From positions 166,704-230,703 of the forward strand of contig NW_020312023.1 in assembly GCF_003144115.1 (NCBI RefSeq): a stretch of DNA of 64,000 nt. The letters are read 5' to 3'. Below are positions 48,381 to 59,273 of this stretch, one piece after another. The notes under the pieces are model-generated. The model saw nothing but the letters and a program-made list of their open reading frames with translations, ran no database searches and was not told where the DNA came from. Source of the DNA: Tilletiopsis washingtonensis (lineage: Eukaryota; Basidiomycota; Exobasidiomycetes; Entylomatales). Position 1 is the first letter of the stretch. The number at the start of each line of letters is the position of its first letter. Both the position numbers and the translations under genes were made by a program.

Positions 48381-49925
48381 TCAGGGGCACATCTCCTGCA
48401 CCTCTGCAGGCGGGCGTCAGGGTCAGCTGAGCACGTGGCGAGCAGGTGGACCCGCGACGCACTGCGGATGATGTCGACGTAGGCCTGCGCGGCCGGACTC
48501 TCGGGATGCTCGTACACGAAGTCCTCCCTGCCCGAGCGCATGGAGTGTGAGCGGGTGGACTGCAGGGGCGCGAATGAGTCACTCACCCAAGATCGCAGCA
48601 CTTGCCGATCCTTGGGTCCAGCGGCACGCTGCCCAGGAACTTCAGGTCCAGCTCTTCGCACAACGCCTTTGCTCCGCCCGTGCTGGGGTAGAAGACATCG
48701 CTGTTGCCGTGGCAGGAGGGGCAGACGAAGCCGGCCATGTTCTCGACGACGCCGAGGATCGGCAGGTTGACCTTGCGGCAGAACGAGATCTCTTTGCGCA
48801 CGTCCTGCAGCGACACCTCCTGCGGCGTCGTCAGGAGAATGGCGCCAGAGAGGCCGGTGGGCGCAAGGAGCGAGACGATACTGAGGTGCTCGTCGGACGT
48901 GCCCGGCGGCGTGTCAATGAGCATGTAGTCGAGGTTTGGCGCCGAAGCGTTCGAGCCCTCGGCCGGGAAGTCGTCGGCGAGGCCGCCAGTCCAGTCGACG
49001 TCGAGCAGGAACTGCTTGATCAGCGCGTTCTTCTTTGGGCCGCGCCAGATCACGGCGCTCGACGTCGACGGCAGCAGGAAGCCGATCGACATGGCACAGA
49101 GGTGCTCAGAGACGAAGGCCGGCTGCCAGCCGGATGCACTCGCGTGGACAGAGTGTGACGAGAGGCCGAGAATCAGGGGAATCGACGGACCGCAGATGTC
49201 GAGGTCCATGATCGCCGTCTGTGAACGCGTCAGCGCATGCACTGCGTCAGGAGTGGGATTCCTGCCCGTTTTCCGAAGATCCAGCTCCATCGCAGGCCGG
49301 ATGGGCCTGGACGAGACATGGGCCGTGCGGTGCAGCAGCAGCGAGCAGTCACGACGTGTGCCGAGCGGCTGATGCAGTGCAGCAGCAGCTTGCACAGCCG
49401 TAGCAGCCAGCTCGCTCCGGTCTCGTCCACTCTTGCCCATGCCGTGTCCGCATGCCCTCGCCGCCAGGCAGACCTTGCTCCACGCCGAGGCCATCTGACT
49501 CACCTGCTTGGCCTGTCCTGCACACGCCCTGCCGAGCATGGTGGTGAAGGTGCTCTTGCCCACGCCGCCCTTGCCGCTCATGACGAGGATCTTGTTGCGC
49601 ACACCCTGCATGCGCGCCTGGATGCGCGGCAGGTCCGGGTCGGGCCCCTTGGGCGTCGTGGCGCAGATGGACTGGTTGGCACAGCCCTGGCACGCCGACG
49701 ACGTGCCGGCCGTGGGCGCATCGATGCCGGGACAGTGCTCGGGCGCGTTCTGCGTGCAGCGCAGTCAGCAGGCATGCCTCACGGGCCAGGCCGTGTGGCG
49801 CCACGCACCTCTGGCACGGCGTCGGGCCGCGCACGCGCAGCATCGGCAGGCACAGCGGTGGCAGCAGCCAGCGCAGCTGCAGGCGGCGCCTCGGCGAGTG
49901 CAGGCATGGTGGCGGCCGGCGTCAT
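48381..49925 (-). CDS. NBP35: cytosolic Fe-S cluster scaffold P-loop ATPase NBP35
   Basis: Five exons: 49925-49809, 49749-49504, 49218-48587, 48527-48463, 48403-48381. They total 1083 nt, 360 aa. The N-terminal ferredoxin-like cysteines have the Nbp35 spacing C-x13-C-x2-C-x5-C (C45, C59, C62, C68), which separates it from Cfd1. The deviant Walker [10 protein letters not shown] is at 97-105. [10 protein letters not shown], the D-T-P-P-G-T-S-D-E switch and the scaffold C-x2-C in G-F-V-C-P-S-C-H-G are all present. Nbp35-Cfd1 assembles [4Fe-4S] clusters for cytosolic and nuclear proteins. The stop lies 77 bp from the convergent 1080-aa gene, so the 3' ends may overlap. Confidence 0.94.
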
Positions 49926-51583
49926 GGCGATGCAGGTGTGGTGGTGGCAGTGAGAGATGCGAGGCGGCGGAAGGCGGCGCGCGCTGTGCACCGCTTCGGC
50001 CATCGGCGGCGATATCGCCGCGCCGCGCGCGCTTAACGCCGGCCTGCCTTGCCCGTCTCCACACTCGAGTCGCCTTCCTGCCATAGCGCACGGCAGAGCA
50101 GCCCTGACCGTGCGCTTTTGGTGTTATAATCACGAGGCCTGCAGTTTACGAGCTTGCCCTCAAGGATCAGATCCAGTTCGGCTTCGATGTCCTGCAAGAG
50201 TCGGTCGACTCCAAACGAGCCCACGTCCTGACATGCGCGTTCACGACAGCGAGTGGGAAAGAACGACCAGCCTGAGAGAACATCGGCCCGCACGAAGGAA
50301 GACCTGAGAGCTCGAGCCCGACTGCCCTGTCCTGGCCCTCATGATCATCATCTCTCAGGCTAGACGCAGCCGGCTGCGCTGCCGGAGGCAATGTTCTCAC
50401 GCCGCGGGCGGCGGCTTCGCGCACTCACGTGACGCCCTCCGAGTCGCCCCGCAAGCGCCTCGGAGCGCTCTTCTGGTGCAAGGCCGCAAGAGTCGGACGC
50501 GCAAGAAGCGTCGCGAGAACGGACCCTGAACTGCTGCGAAATAAGCTGTGCACAGCCAGAGCAAGAAGAGAGAAGGTGGACGCTTGCCTTGCAGCGCATC
50601 CGCACGGGAGCGCGTGGCGGCGGTGGCGCCGTGGCGCGGGAAGACGGCGCAGCCGACGGAGGCTCGGCTGCGCTGCGCCGCTGCGATCCAGACGGCGACG
50701 AGGCCCGCGGAAGATGCGCACGGCAAAGCTTCTGGCTGCGAGTTGCCCGAGCAAACCCATCACAAGCCCTGGAATGTGGAGTACGGCCTGCGGAAGCAGA
50801 ACGGGAAGCATCCGATGCCTCATTGAGAGACCAACACTGCGCACCGGACGTTTCTTCTGGTGTGCGAGCAAGCTGCAGGCGTCGCCGGGACGCCTCCCGT
50901 CGGAGTGCTCCCGGCGCGAGCGCCGAGGGTGCTGCAGGGCTGGCGGGTGGGCTTCCGAGATGCCGATCTTGTTGGCGGCCCGCGACCCGCCTGGCTGGGA
51001 GGTGATGCGCTGCAAGACGGCGATCACGCGACGAACTGCATGACAGGATGCAATGTGCTTCGGCCGGGTGTGCTCGTGCAGCCATCACCTCCGCAGCTGC
51101 AGGCGCATGCTCTCGAGCGGCGACGGCCCTACGGAGAGGTGATGCGTGAAGGCCGCCGTGTTCTCTGCGCGATGCTGTCACGCTCGGGAGTGACTGTAGC
51201 ACGCACGTGGCGGCAGCTTGCATGGACCCCATCTCGGGCTCGCCAGCAGCTCGGGTCACCCTCTCGATGCCGATGTGCCTCGGCCAGACTCGATGGCTGC
51301 CGGCTAGCCCTCAGACCGTGGTGCTAGCGATGCGCTGCCGCAGCGTGCAGGAGCGCTGTGCTGCACCCTTTCCGGCACCAAAGCCGCTGCGCTGCCGGTG
51401 AGTTGTGATCGATGCGATGCTGGCTGCAACGCACGGAGCACAGCGGCAGGGCGCCAAGGCACGCCTGCGGCGCGTCATTGAGCCGATGCCGTGACCAAAT
51501 GTTGGTCTTCGCAGTCGAGTTTTCTGCCGGCACCGCGTGCATGTGACCTCAACGAAGGATCTGCACCTCGCTGCCGCGGATCG

Positions 51584-51670
51584 GAGCCTCTCACGCCGAG
51601 GCTGCGGTTCGGCGCATCCGCACATCCGAGCCTCTCACGTGCCGTGCCGAGGCTGTGGTTCGGCGCATTC
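51584..51670 (+). repeat. imperfect direct duplication in the gene-poor region
   Basis: Two copies of a unit of about 40 bp at 51584-51620 and 51628-51670. Both open with GAGCCTCTCACG and share CCGAGGCTG[CT]GGTTCGGCGC. The second has a 7-bp insertion. Confidence 0.7.
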
Positions 51671-54600
51671 GTGGCTCGTCGTCCAACAGCCCGAGGGCCG
51701 AGTGACTGCAACGAGAAGGTGCAGATGCAGCTCGCAGGCGCCAGCCCGCAGCGGCAGCACCCTGCCGCGAAGTCACGCTCCCCGCGGGAGCATCCGGCGT
51801 TCCGCGCGGAAGCCTTACTGCTGCGGCGAGCAACACGAAAGACGGAACGTGGTGCAGTCGCGGCCGCGCAGAGCTGTTCGTCGCTGCAAGCTGGATGCAG
51901 CACCCAGAGTTGCGCTGGGAGGCGGCGCCACGCTTCCCGTGCTGCGCCGGCGCAATGGCGGAGAGTGCGTGCTGCTCGCCCGACGATGCTGCTGTGGCGG
52001 CGAGCATGCAGCCCGGAGCGCTCCCACGCCGCCATGCTCATGGGCTCCCAGCCTCCCAGCCTCCCACTCCCGAGCCGGACATTTGCTTCGACGTGAGCGC
52101 AAGGCGGGGCGACGACGCACAGGAGCCGCAGTTTGTGGCGCACGCGCGTGTGACCTGCACCTGGGCCTCGTGTCGGCGCCGGCGCCGGTGCGGCAGCCAC
52201 ACGCGCGCGACGCCGCCGCCGCCGCCGCCGCAGCGGACGCCGAATGCCTGCGCCGCATCCGGACGCTGCTCGCCGTGCTCGCCGTCGGAGCACAGCACCC
52301 TGGGGCCCACCTCCTCTCGCCACAGGCCTTCGCAGCGCAGAGCCTTCTTCCACATTCCGACGACGACGCAGGCACATGGAACCGTACGCAGGCACGCAGG
52401 CCCGCCACGTGGGACGCTCTGTTGATTGCCTGCGGCTCCCAGGCCCGCCCGTCCCCGCCGGTGGCTGCAGCAAAAGAGACAACGCCACAGGGGGCGAGCG
52501 GGAGCCACACCTTGTCGACTCTGCCACACCTTACAGCAGGGCCTCACCATTTGCTGTTGCCCGTGCGAGCGGAGGAGTCGACCGGAGGCAACTGCGCCTT
52601 GCGCTCCCGGCCGACTCTGCGTTGTGCCGCAGCAAGAGCCACCCCCAGCTCCGTCGTCCGCCACCGCAGCTGCCCCTCGTACGGAGATGCACCCTGGGGA
52701 CTCATCTGCGTGGTCCGCCTGCGCCGGCTTGCTCTCGGTGTGCCTCGGACGCCGCAGCACCGGCGCATTCCGCTCGACGCTGAGCTGGACGACGCCCGCT
52801 GCGCCGTGCGCCAGCCACCAGAGTGGACTTTCGGAGCGTCGTGTGCTCCGAGCCCGCCGTGAGCCCGGCATAAGCCACGCTCGCACGCCTCCGACCGACT
52901 CGCATGTCCTCGAGCGAGCTCAGCGCTCAGCAGATGCTCCTGACTGCGGCTGCGGCGTCTGAGGACGCAACGGCATGGAGAACTCTGCGAGAGGAGTCTC
53001 GCCTGCAGCCCGGCTCCCGGCTGCGGCGATCTTGGGCGAGGGCCTCCCCGGCGCACGGCAGCATCGTCCATGCGAGCGTGTGACGAAGGGCAGCCGGTGT
53101 ATTTCGCCGGCTCGAGATTCACGCCGCGCCGCACAGGCACGGCTCAGCATCAGGGCAGACTCTGGCTGAACAGTTCCGGTGCTCTGGCGCGCGGATGCGG
53201 CCTGCGAGGGCGTGTCTCACCAGCATCTTGGCCCGGCGCTGAGCCGAACTGCGCAAAAGGCGCGCGTCTCACCTCTGGCGTCACTGCTGCGTCGCCGCGC
53301 GCGGCGCGCGGGTGCTCTAAATCCAGCCGTCCCCAGAGAGAAGGCTCACCATTGGCGGCCAGTGAGACCAGGAACGTGACAGGGTGCTCAGCGCAGTGAG
53401 ACCAGGCACGGATGCGATGCGAGGAGCTTCCGGCAAGCGCCAGCGCCCTCGCGCGCGCGCGCCCACGACGGAGATCTCTCTCTCCACGCGCGATGATGCC
53501 CCACCCGAGTCACGCTACGAGACAGCTGCGTCTCACATGCCTCGTCCTTTCCATCGTGCCATCGACGTCCCTGCGCTTGGCACGGCTGCCGTGTCGAGGC
53601 CATCGTGCGATGCTGGCTCGCCACGGCGCGGGCGCAGAGCGCGCTCGCAGGCCACGTGCTCCGCCGCAGCGAAAGCCCGGCTGCGGCACGGCACCGGGTG
53701 CGACGTGCGAGCCCTCGAGGGCGGAGTCCGCCTTCGTGTCCTGCGCGCTGCAGCGCTGTGCTGTGCTGGGCCCTTGTCGTCACCCCTGGACGAGCGATTG
53801 GGACTCCGCCCTTCTGCTCCCTCCCGCTGCTGCGATGCTGGGCGATGCCGCAGCGGCGTGGTTGGCCCGTCTCTCGGCGCTAACGTCTGGCCTTGCAGCA
53901 GTGCAGCAGCGCGGCAGCATCCGCCCCCCGACTGGCCACGCACCGCCCGCAGCATCGCACCGCAGGCACGGCGCAGGAGGCCATTCGCAGCGCTGCCGAC
54001 GCGCGCCGAGCCCAACGGCTTGCAAGGAGGTCATCGGCGCGGCACGGGCGAGTCGCCGCACCCGGCTGGCTCTCCTCTGCGACCGCTCCCGCGCTGCGGC
54101 GAGTGCGTCACTGGTCCTTGGCCCTGCTCTCGGATCCGCCCGAAGCCTCGGCGCGAGCGCACAAAAGCGAAATACAAGTAACGCCGCCGCAGGGGCACCT
54201 CCTCCTTCCTTGGCCAGGCTGGGAATCGCGAGACATCGCGCACTCGTGCACAGGGACACAGGCGCAAACGGCCGCGTGAGAGGCACACGTCAGGGGGAAA
54301 CTCGCATCGGCGAACTAGGCGGTGCGTGGCATGCGGAGGTGGCAAGAGCGCTGCCGAGCGATGGTTTGGGCCCTGTGCTGCTGCGGCTGTCGCTTTGCTG
54401 CCGCGCTATCGCTGTCGCTTGTCGCTGTCGTCCCCGCAGCTAGCGCATCGTGTCTGCCCCAGCCGCACAGTAGCGCGGGCGTCACGGCGCTGCGTCTGCA
54501 TCCTGCATTCTGAGGCAAAGGTCCGCTAAGGAGGTTAGATGCGGCGGCCTCCGGGTGCTGCGGGGGGCTGTTCGGGCGCCGAGGGGTGAGAGAGTGCGCC

Positions 54601-56181
54601 GTGTGCGCTGCCAAGGTGCAGGCGGCGCGCTGCTCAGGGCCTGCACGGATGCTGCTCGATAGGGCTGCGTGCGGCGACGGCATGCGGCGCCGCGAGCGTG
54701 CAGCGGCACCTCTCGGAAGGCAGGCCATGTCTTGCCCCTAGCATCGGCGCTATGCCTCGCGAAGAAAGGCAGCCGCTGGCCGCAAGTTGCGATGGTGCCG
54801 GAGGGGCCACCGAGGAGGCGATCTGCCTCCGGCGAGGGTACCGAACGCGCCTGCGCGACGCTCGCGTTGCGCTCGCAGCCGCTTGCAATTCGCATCAGCA
54901 GCCGGCGCTGCAGCGGCCAGTGACGGCGCAGCAGCGGCTAGTGTTGCACCAGGTGCATGCTGTGCCCAGCCGGCAGCACCACTTTGGCGTCCAGCCTCGA
55001 AGCGGCGCACGGGCGGCCGGCTGCGGCGCTCATCTCGCCGCGAACGCGTCGCGCCCACTCGCGACTCGGACGCGGCTGACGCGCGCGATGCCCCTTGGCC
55101 GGCGTGTAGCAAGCCCCTACCGCGGCGACCGATGCGCCAATCTGTGCCATCTCGATTCATTGCCGCGCCTCCATTGCTCCAGGTAGTCCCCGTAATAGGC
55201 TTATTGCAGCCGGAAGCAGGGCAGCCATCTGTGCCCCTGCGCTGGATGCGGTGCCGTGGGGCCTGTCTCAGCGCCCCTCTGCGCGAGACAGAGCGCTATT
55301 CAAGAATGCGTGGCGTGCGCGCGAGGGGCCTTGCCACACCTTGTATTCGCACTCACGCGAGATTGTATTGCCGGGCGGTGCGCGCGTCATGCAGCGCCCG
55401 CCGCTCCGCCAGACACTGGGCGCGCGCCAGGTGACACCCCCGGCCGGACTCACGCAGCGGCGGAGCTGCGTGCGAGCACAGAAGGTCTCTCTAGCGCGGC
55501 CGCAGGAGAGCTCGTGCAGCATGCAGCGCTGCATTGCCTGCAGCCTGCAGGCGGTAGCGCTGGTCTGCTGCACGCCTGCACGCCGCGTTGGCCCGCGCCG
55601 CTCTGCGCCCGTGCTCTTTGCGAGAGCACCCGCTCGGTTTCTGCCGCACCTGCGCGCGGCTTGCTGCGCTGCACCGCACCTGCAGGCGCCCAGCTGCTGC
55701 GCCCGAGCAAGACTTGCCCTTCTGGGCCGCGCGCGGCACTGGGGCAGGCCCGAACAGGCAGGCGGCGCCCCTGGCCGGGTGCCTGAGGCTCCGCGTTGCG
55801 CGGCGCCGTGCTGTGGTGCAGGGGGCGTGCTCCGGCGGCTGCGCTGACAGGCTCTGGGCCTGCACCTGCGCCAGGGCTGATCGCCGGTCCCGCGCCGGGC
55901 AGCCGCTGCCCGCCGCCCGCCTGCCGCCTGCATCTGGGCCCGGCATCGCCGCAGACGCGACGCGCGGCGGCACGCACGCAGCACAGCGCCGCAGCGTGTG
56001 AGCGCGCGCGGAGCGGAGCCTGAGCGGCGCGGCTAGGGCGAGTTTCGCCTGGCGGGCGGAGAGCGGAGAGCGCTGCTGCCGTGCCTGCGCGCCGCCTGGG
56101 CTCTGCGTCACGCTGCTGCTGCCGCTGCTGCCTCGCTCCTGCTGCTGCCGCGCGGCCTCGCCTTGCCCGCGCCGTGAGATG

Positions 56182-56233
56182 CTTATAGGCGCTCCTCCCG
56201 CGGCCACACGTCGCCGGCTCCCCATCCACGCTT

Positions 56234-56268
<35 letters not shown>

Positions 56269-56272
56269 CCCG
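56182..56272 (+). promoter_or_regulatory. cyclin promoter: weak TATA-like box and TCGCCC hexamer run
   Basis: CTTATAGG at about 56182-56189 lies about 210 nt upstream of the cyclin ATG. A (TCGTCC/TCGCCC)n pyrimidine-biased run at 56235-56272 lies in the presumed leader. Confidence 0.3.
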
Positions 56273-56396
56273 TCCACCATCAACCACGGCCATCCACCTC
56301 GCGCCTCCTCAGCACCACCCATCTCCAGCACCGACGCCGCCTAGCCGCCCTCCTCGCACGCCACCTCGTCCGCGCCACCCCCAGCCCCGCTCCACC

Positions 56397-57738
56397 ATGG
56401 CCTCTGCCGCTGTCGCCCCTGCCTGGCCGCAAGGCGCGCCCTACACGGCGCCCGTCGCCGCCTGTGCAGCCTCGTCGTCGCGCACCGCCGCTGCGGCACC
56501 GCGCAAGTCGTCGCGCCCCGCCGAGTACTGCGACCGCTTCTACGGCCACCGTGGTGAGTCGAGCCGGCAGCCCCGCCGCCACGCAGCGCAGCCTCTTACC
56601 TTCTCGCACAGACCTCGCCGAGCTCTGCGAGCGCGTCATCATGGCGCTCTTCGCCTGCCCGCTCGACTCGACGTCCTCGTCGGTCGCCTCGCCGTCGGCC
56701 ACCCGTGCTGCGCCGCGCCTCTCCGAGTTCATCGCCTACGCGCTGCACCGCACGCGCCTGCCGCTCGCCGTCACGCACCAGGCCCTCTTCCTCCTGCGCC
56801 GCCTCAAGCAGCGCTTCCCCGCCGCCCGCGGCTCGTCGGGCCACCGCCTCTTCATCTCGGCGCTCATGCTCGCCAGCAAGAGCAGCTGTGACGACACGTA
56901 CAGCAACAAGAGCTGGACCATCGTCGGCCAGGGCCTCTTCAGCCTGCGCGAGGTCAACCAGATGGAGCGTGAGCTCTTTGGCTACCTTGGCTTCAAGGTG
57001 AACGTCAAGAACGAGGAGCTCGTCGAGTTCGTCGCGGCCCTCGACGATGGATGCCTGCCGTCGCCGTGCCTGGCAGTTGAGCCCGTCGCCGCTGCCGTGG
57101 CCGCACCAGAGCATGTCGCCGCCGCTGCCGCACCATCTCCGCCTTCGCCGTCGCAGGCTTACCGCGCCGGGCCCTCGCGTGTCGCCCGGGCCAGCATCTC
57201 GGGCTACCCGCACGACGGCGTCGCCGCCTCGGCCTCCTGCAGCAACCTCGCCTCGCACACCGCATCCACGCTCGCACGCAGCGCCAGCGTGTCCGCACAC
57301 GACCTGCGCGCCTCTGCTGCGGCGCACCCGCAGTACGCCACGCCCTACGGCGCCCGCGAGCGCTCGCGGCCGTACACGACGCCGACACACAACGTGGCGC
57401 TCAGCCAGGCAGCGGCATCGGCCGCCAGCCAGACGGCAGCGTTCTACAGCCACCTCTCGCCGTCGGTCGCCTCGCTCTCGTCGTCGCGCGGCAGCATCTC
57501 GTCGTCGTGCGACTCGTCCGACTCGGGCATCAGTCCTGGCGACTCGTGCTCGAGCTCGAGCAGTTGCACCACGCCCGAGACGCCGCCGTCGGAGCTCGGC
57601 TCGAGCCCGTGGACCAACGAAAAGGCGCTGTCGTACGACGGCGAGCCGGCCGGCACGTACGACGACCAGGTCAAGTTCTACCAGCCGCACCTCCGCGCCG
57701 GCCAGCACTACGCCGCCGCGTACAACACCTGGGCCTAA
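56397..57738 (+). CDS. Pho80/Pcl-type cyclin
   Basis: Two exons, 56397-56553 and 56612-57738, total 1284 nt, 427 aa. The start is the ATG in CCACCATGG after the pyrimidine-rich leader; the frame upstream is open but non-coding in character. Residues about 50-190 form a Pcl-type cyclin box: F-I-A-Y-A-L-H-R-T-R-L-P, A-L-F-L-L-R-R-L-K, H-R-L-F-I-S-A-L-M-L-A-S-K, D-D-T-Y-S-N-K-S-W, V-N-Q-M-E-R-E-L-F-G-Y-L. These match partners of the Pho85 kinase in yeast (Pcl1/2/9 group), which act in cell-cycle entry, polarity and morphogenesis. The C-terminal half is Ser/Ala-rich and disordered, with Ser-Asp-Ser clusters suited to phosphorylation. Confidence 0.88.
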
Positions 57739-59273
57739 GGCGCCTGGTGCCGCCTTCACCCTCCTGCACACGCTCCCTCATCTACCTGATACCATGCTTC
57801 CGCCGCTGGCCGTTGCTTCACACCCGCCCTTCTCTGCTTGCCCTGCCCTGCCCTGAGCCCGCTCCGGTCGCCGGCTCGCCGCTGTACTACAACCGCCATC
57901 GTCTTCCTGCCCCTGCCACCACAAGCTCCCTCCGCTCGTGCCCCTCTGTGCCTCCTTGTCACGCTTCACATTCTATAAAAGGCCAACGGTCTCGCTCGGA
58001 CGATCACACCAGACAACACATCACCTCTAATAATACAATATCGGCGCGCGTGCCTCCTGGCCGCCGTCTCCTCACACCTCTTGCTGTGCTGTCTGTTCTG
58101 TCGAAGCTGCTCAGGGTGTGGCCCCGCGCTCTTTGCTCGCCGCTCGGCAGCCCCTGGCAAGGCGCGGCTCCGTTGCTGCATGCATGATGCTGCAGCGCAG
58201 CCACAGGGCAGGACAAAGGAGCATCCCGCCGCGACGCCACCTTCGGCACCGGGCCGCGGCTCGCGTGTTGAGCGACGTTCCAGCGAGCACAGGGGGCGTG
58301 GCGCTCGAGGTGGCGAGAGCGATCCGTCGGCATCTCCAGATGCCTCGCGCACACACGCTTGGCTGTCATGGCTGTCATGGTACCCAGGCTAGCGAAGCAG
58401 ACGATGATGAGGCAGCGACGTGCGGACAGCGGCAGCCAGTGGCGGTGCACATCATATCTCATGCCTCTTCCGCCTGCGACTTCTTCCCGGCCTGGGGTTC
58501 AGGCACGAGGCGACGCTCGGACCGCCGGCATGACGCTCCTTCCTGCCAGGAGAGCTCGGATGCGCAAGTCGGCGCTCGAGCCGCCTGCTCATGCCAGCCC
58601 AAGAGCTCCTGCGTGTCGGCCACACGTTCCCTTGCGCTCATGGGGGCGGCCTCAGCGTCGAGCCGTGGGGCTCTGTGCGCTCGGATGCGGCGACTTGCGC
58701 TGGAGTCGGGGCGCCACGGTCCCCCTCGACGCCACCCATGCTCCCGATGCTCGCGCACGGCTCGCCTCTAATTCACAGCGAGCGACGGAGCGGCGTCGCG
58801 TAGGGTTGAAGCGGCTGCCGTGAGACCTCGGCCTCAGTTCATGCAGCCGGTATGCTCGCCATCGGTCATGGGAGCCTGGCGCTGCGCTGCTCTGCGACAC
58901 GCGAGGCGGAGGCATGGTGCGGCGGCCCTTGTCCTCGAGCAGCGCCACGTGGCGCGAGCTCTTGTCCTCGTCATGTTCCCACGCCTCCCGGCCAGGACAT
59001 GGCGCGGCGTGCGTGCCTCGTGCCTTGTTCTCCTCCACTCCCTTGTCCTCGCTCGTCCTTGTTCTTGTCCACGCCGTGCGAGCACAAGAGATGTTCGAGT
59101 CGCCGACGACAATGAACAGCGTCAGGCTGCAGGCCGTGCGCTCGCTCGCCCAGCATGCATCCACGAGCCGAGCCGTGCTCGCTCAACGCGGCTCACTCCT
59201 TCTCAACTGACCATCCCACCCAGCAACTTCGCAGCCACCGCACATCCTTCAGCTGCCCCACCACGCTGCCACC
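57739..59273. other. 1.5-kb intergenic region with an orphan TATA box
   Basis: This lies between the cyclin and the Ste6-like gene, both +. A strong TATAAAA (57974-57980) is followed about 55-75 nt later by A/T-rich sequence (CTAATAATACAATAT), unusual for this DNA. Possible downstream frames (first ATGs around 58181-58188) have no recognisable domain. The region may hold a non-coding or small unrecognised gene, or a distal promoter of the transporter. Confidence 0.35.
57974..57980 (+). promoter_or_regulatory. TATA box (TATAAAA)
   Basis: The best TATA match noticed in the window, in the context TTCTATAAAAGG. It lies 1.3 kb upstream of the Ste6-like ATG and 236 bp past the cyclin stop. Confidence 0.4.

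Larger units (their letters stand above)
49926..56396. other. 6.5-kb gene-poor region
   Basis: The longest stretch without a supported gene in the window. Many open frames of 100-440 codons exist on both strands because AT-poor sequence has few stops. None has domain motifs, signal sequences, or the GAG/AAG/CTC-heavy codon use of the real genes. Features seen: a short minus-strand frame near 50139-50293 with plausible helical sequence, an imperfect 40-bp duplication (51584-51670), a GCC run near 52207-52230, a CG-dinucleotide run near 53450-53463, and a TCGCCC hexamer run (56235-56272). No transposase, reverse transcriptase or long terminal repeats were recognised. Confidence 0.5.

Noticed and set aside
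51537-52862. 441-codon frame in the gene-poor region
   Set aside because: Cys/Arg/Ala/His-rich composition typical of stop-poor GC-rich DNA. All six frames here are similarly open, and no motif or splice logic was found.
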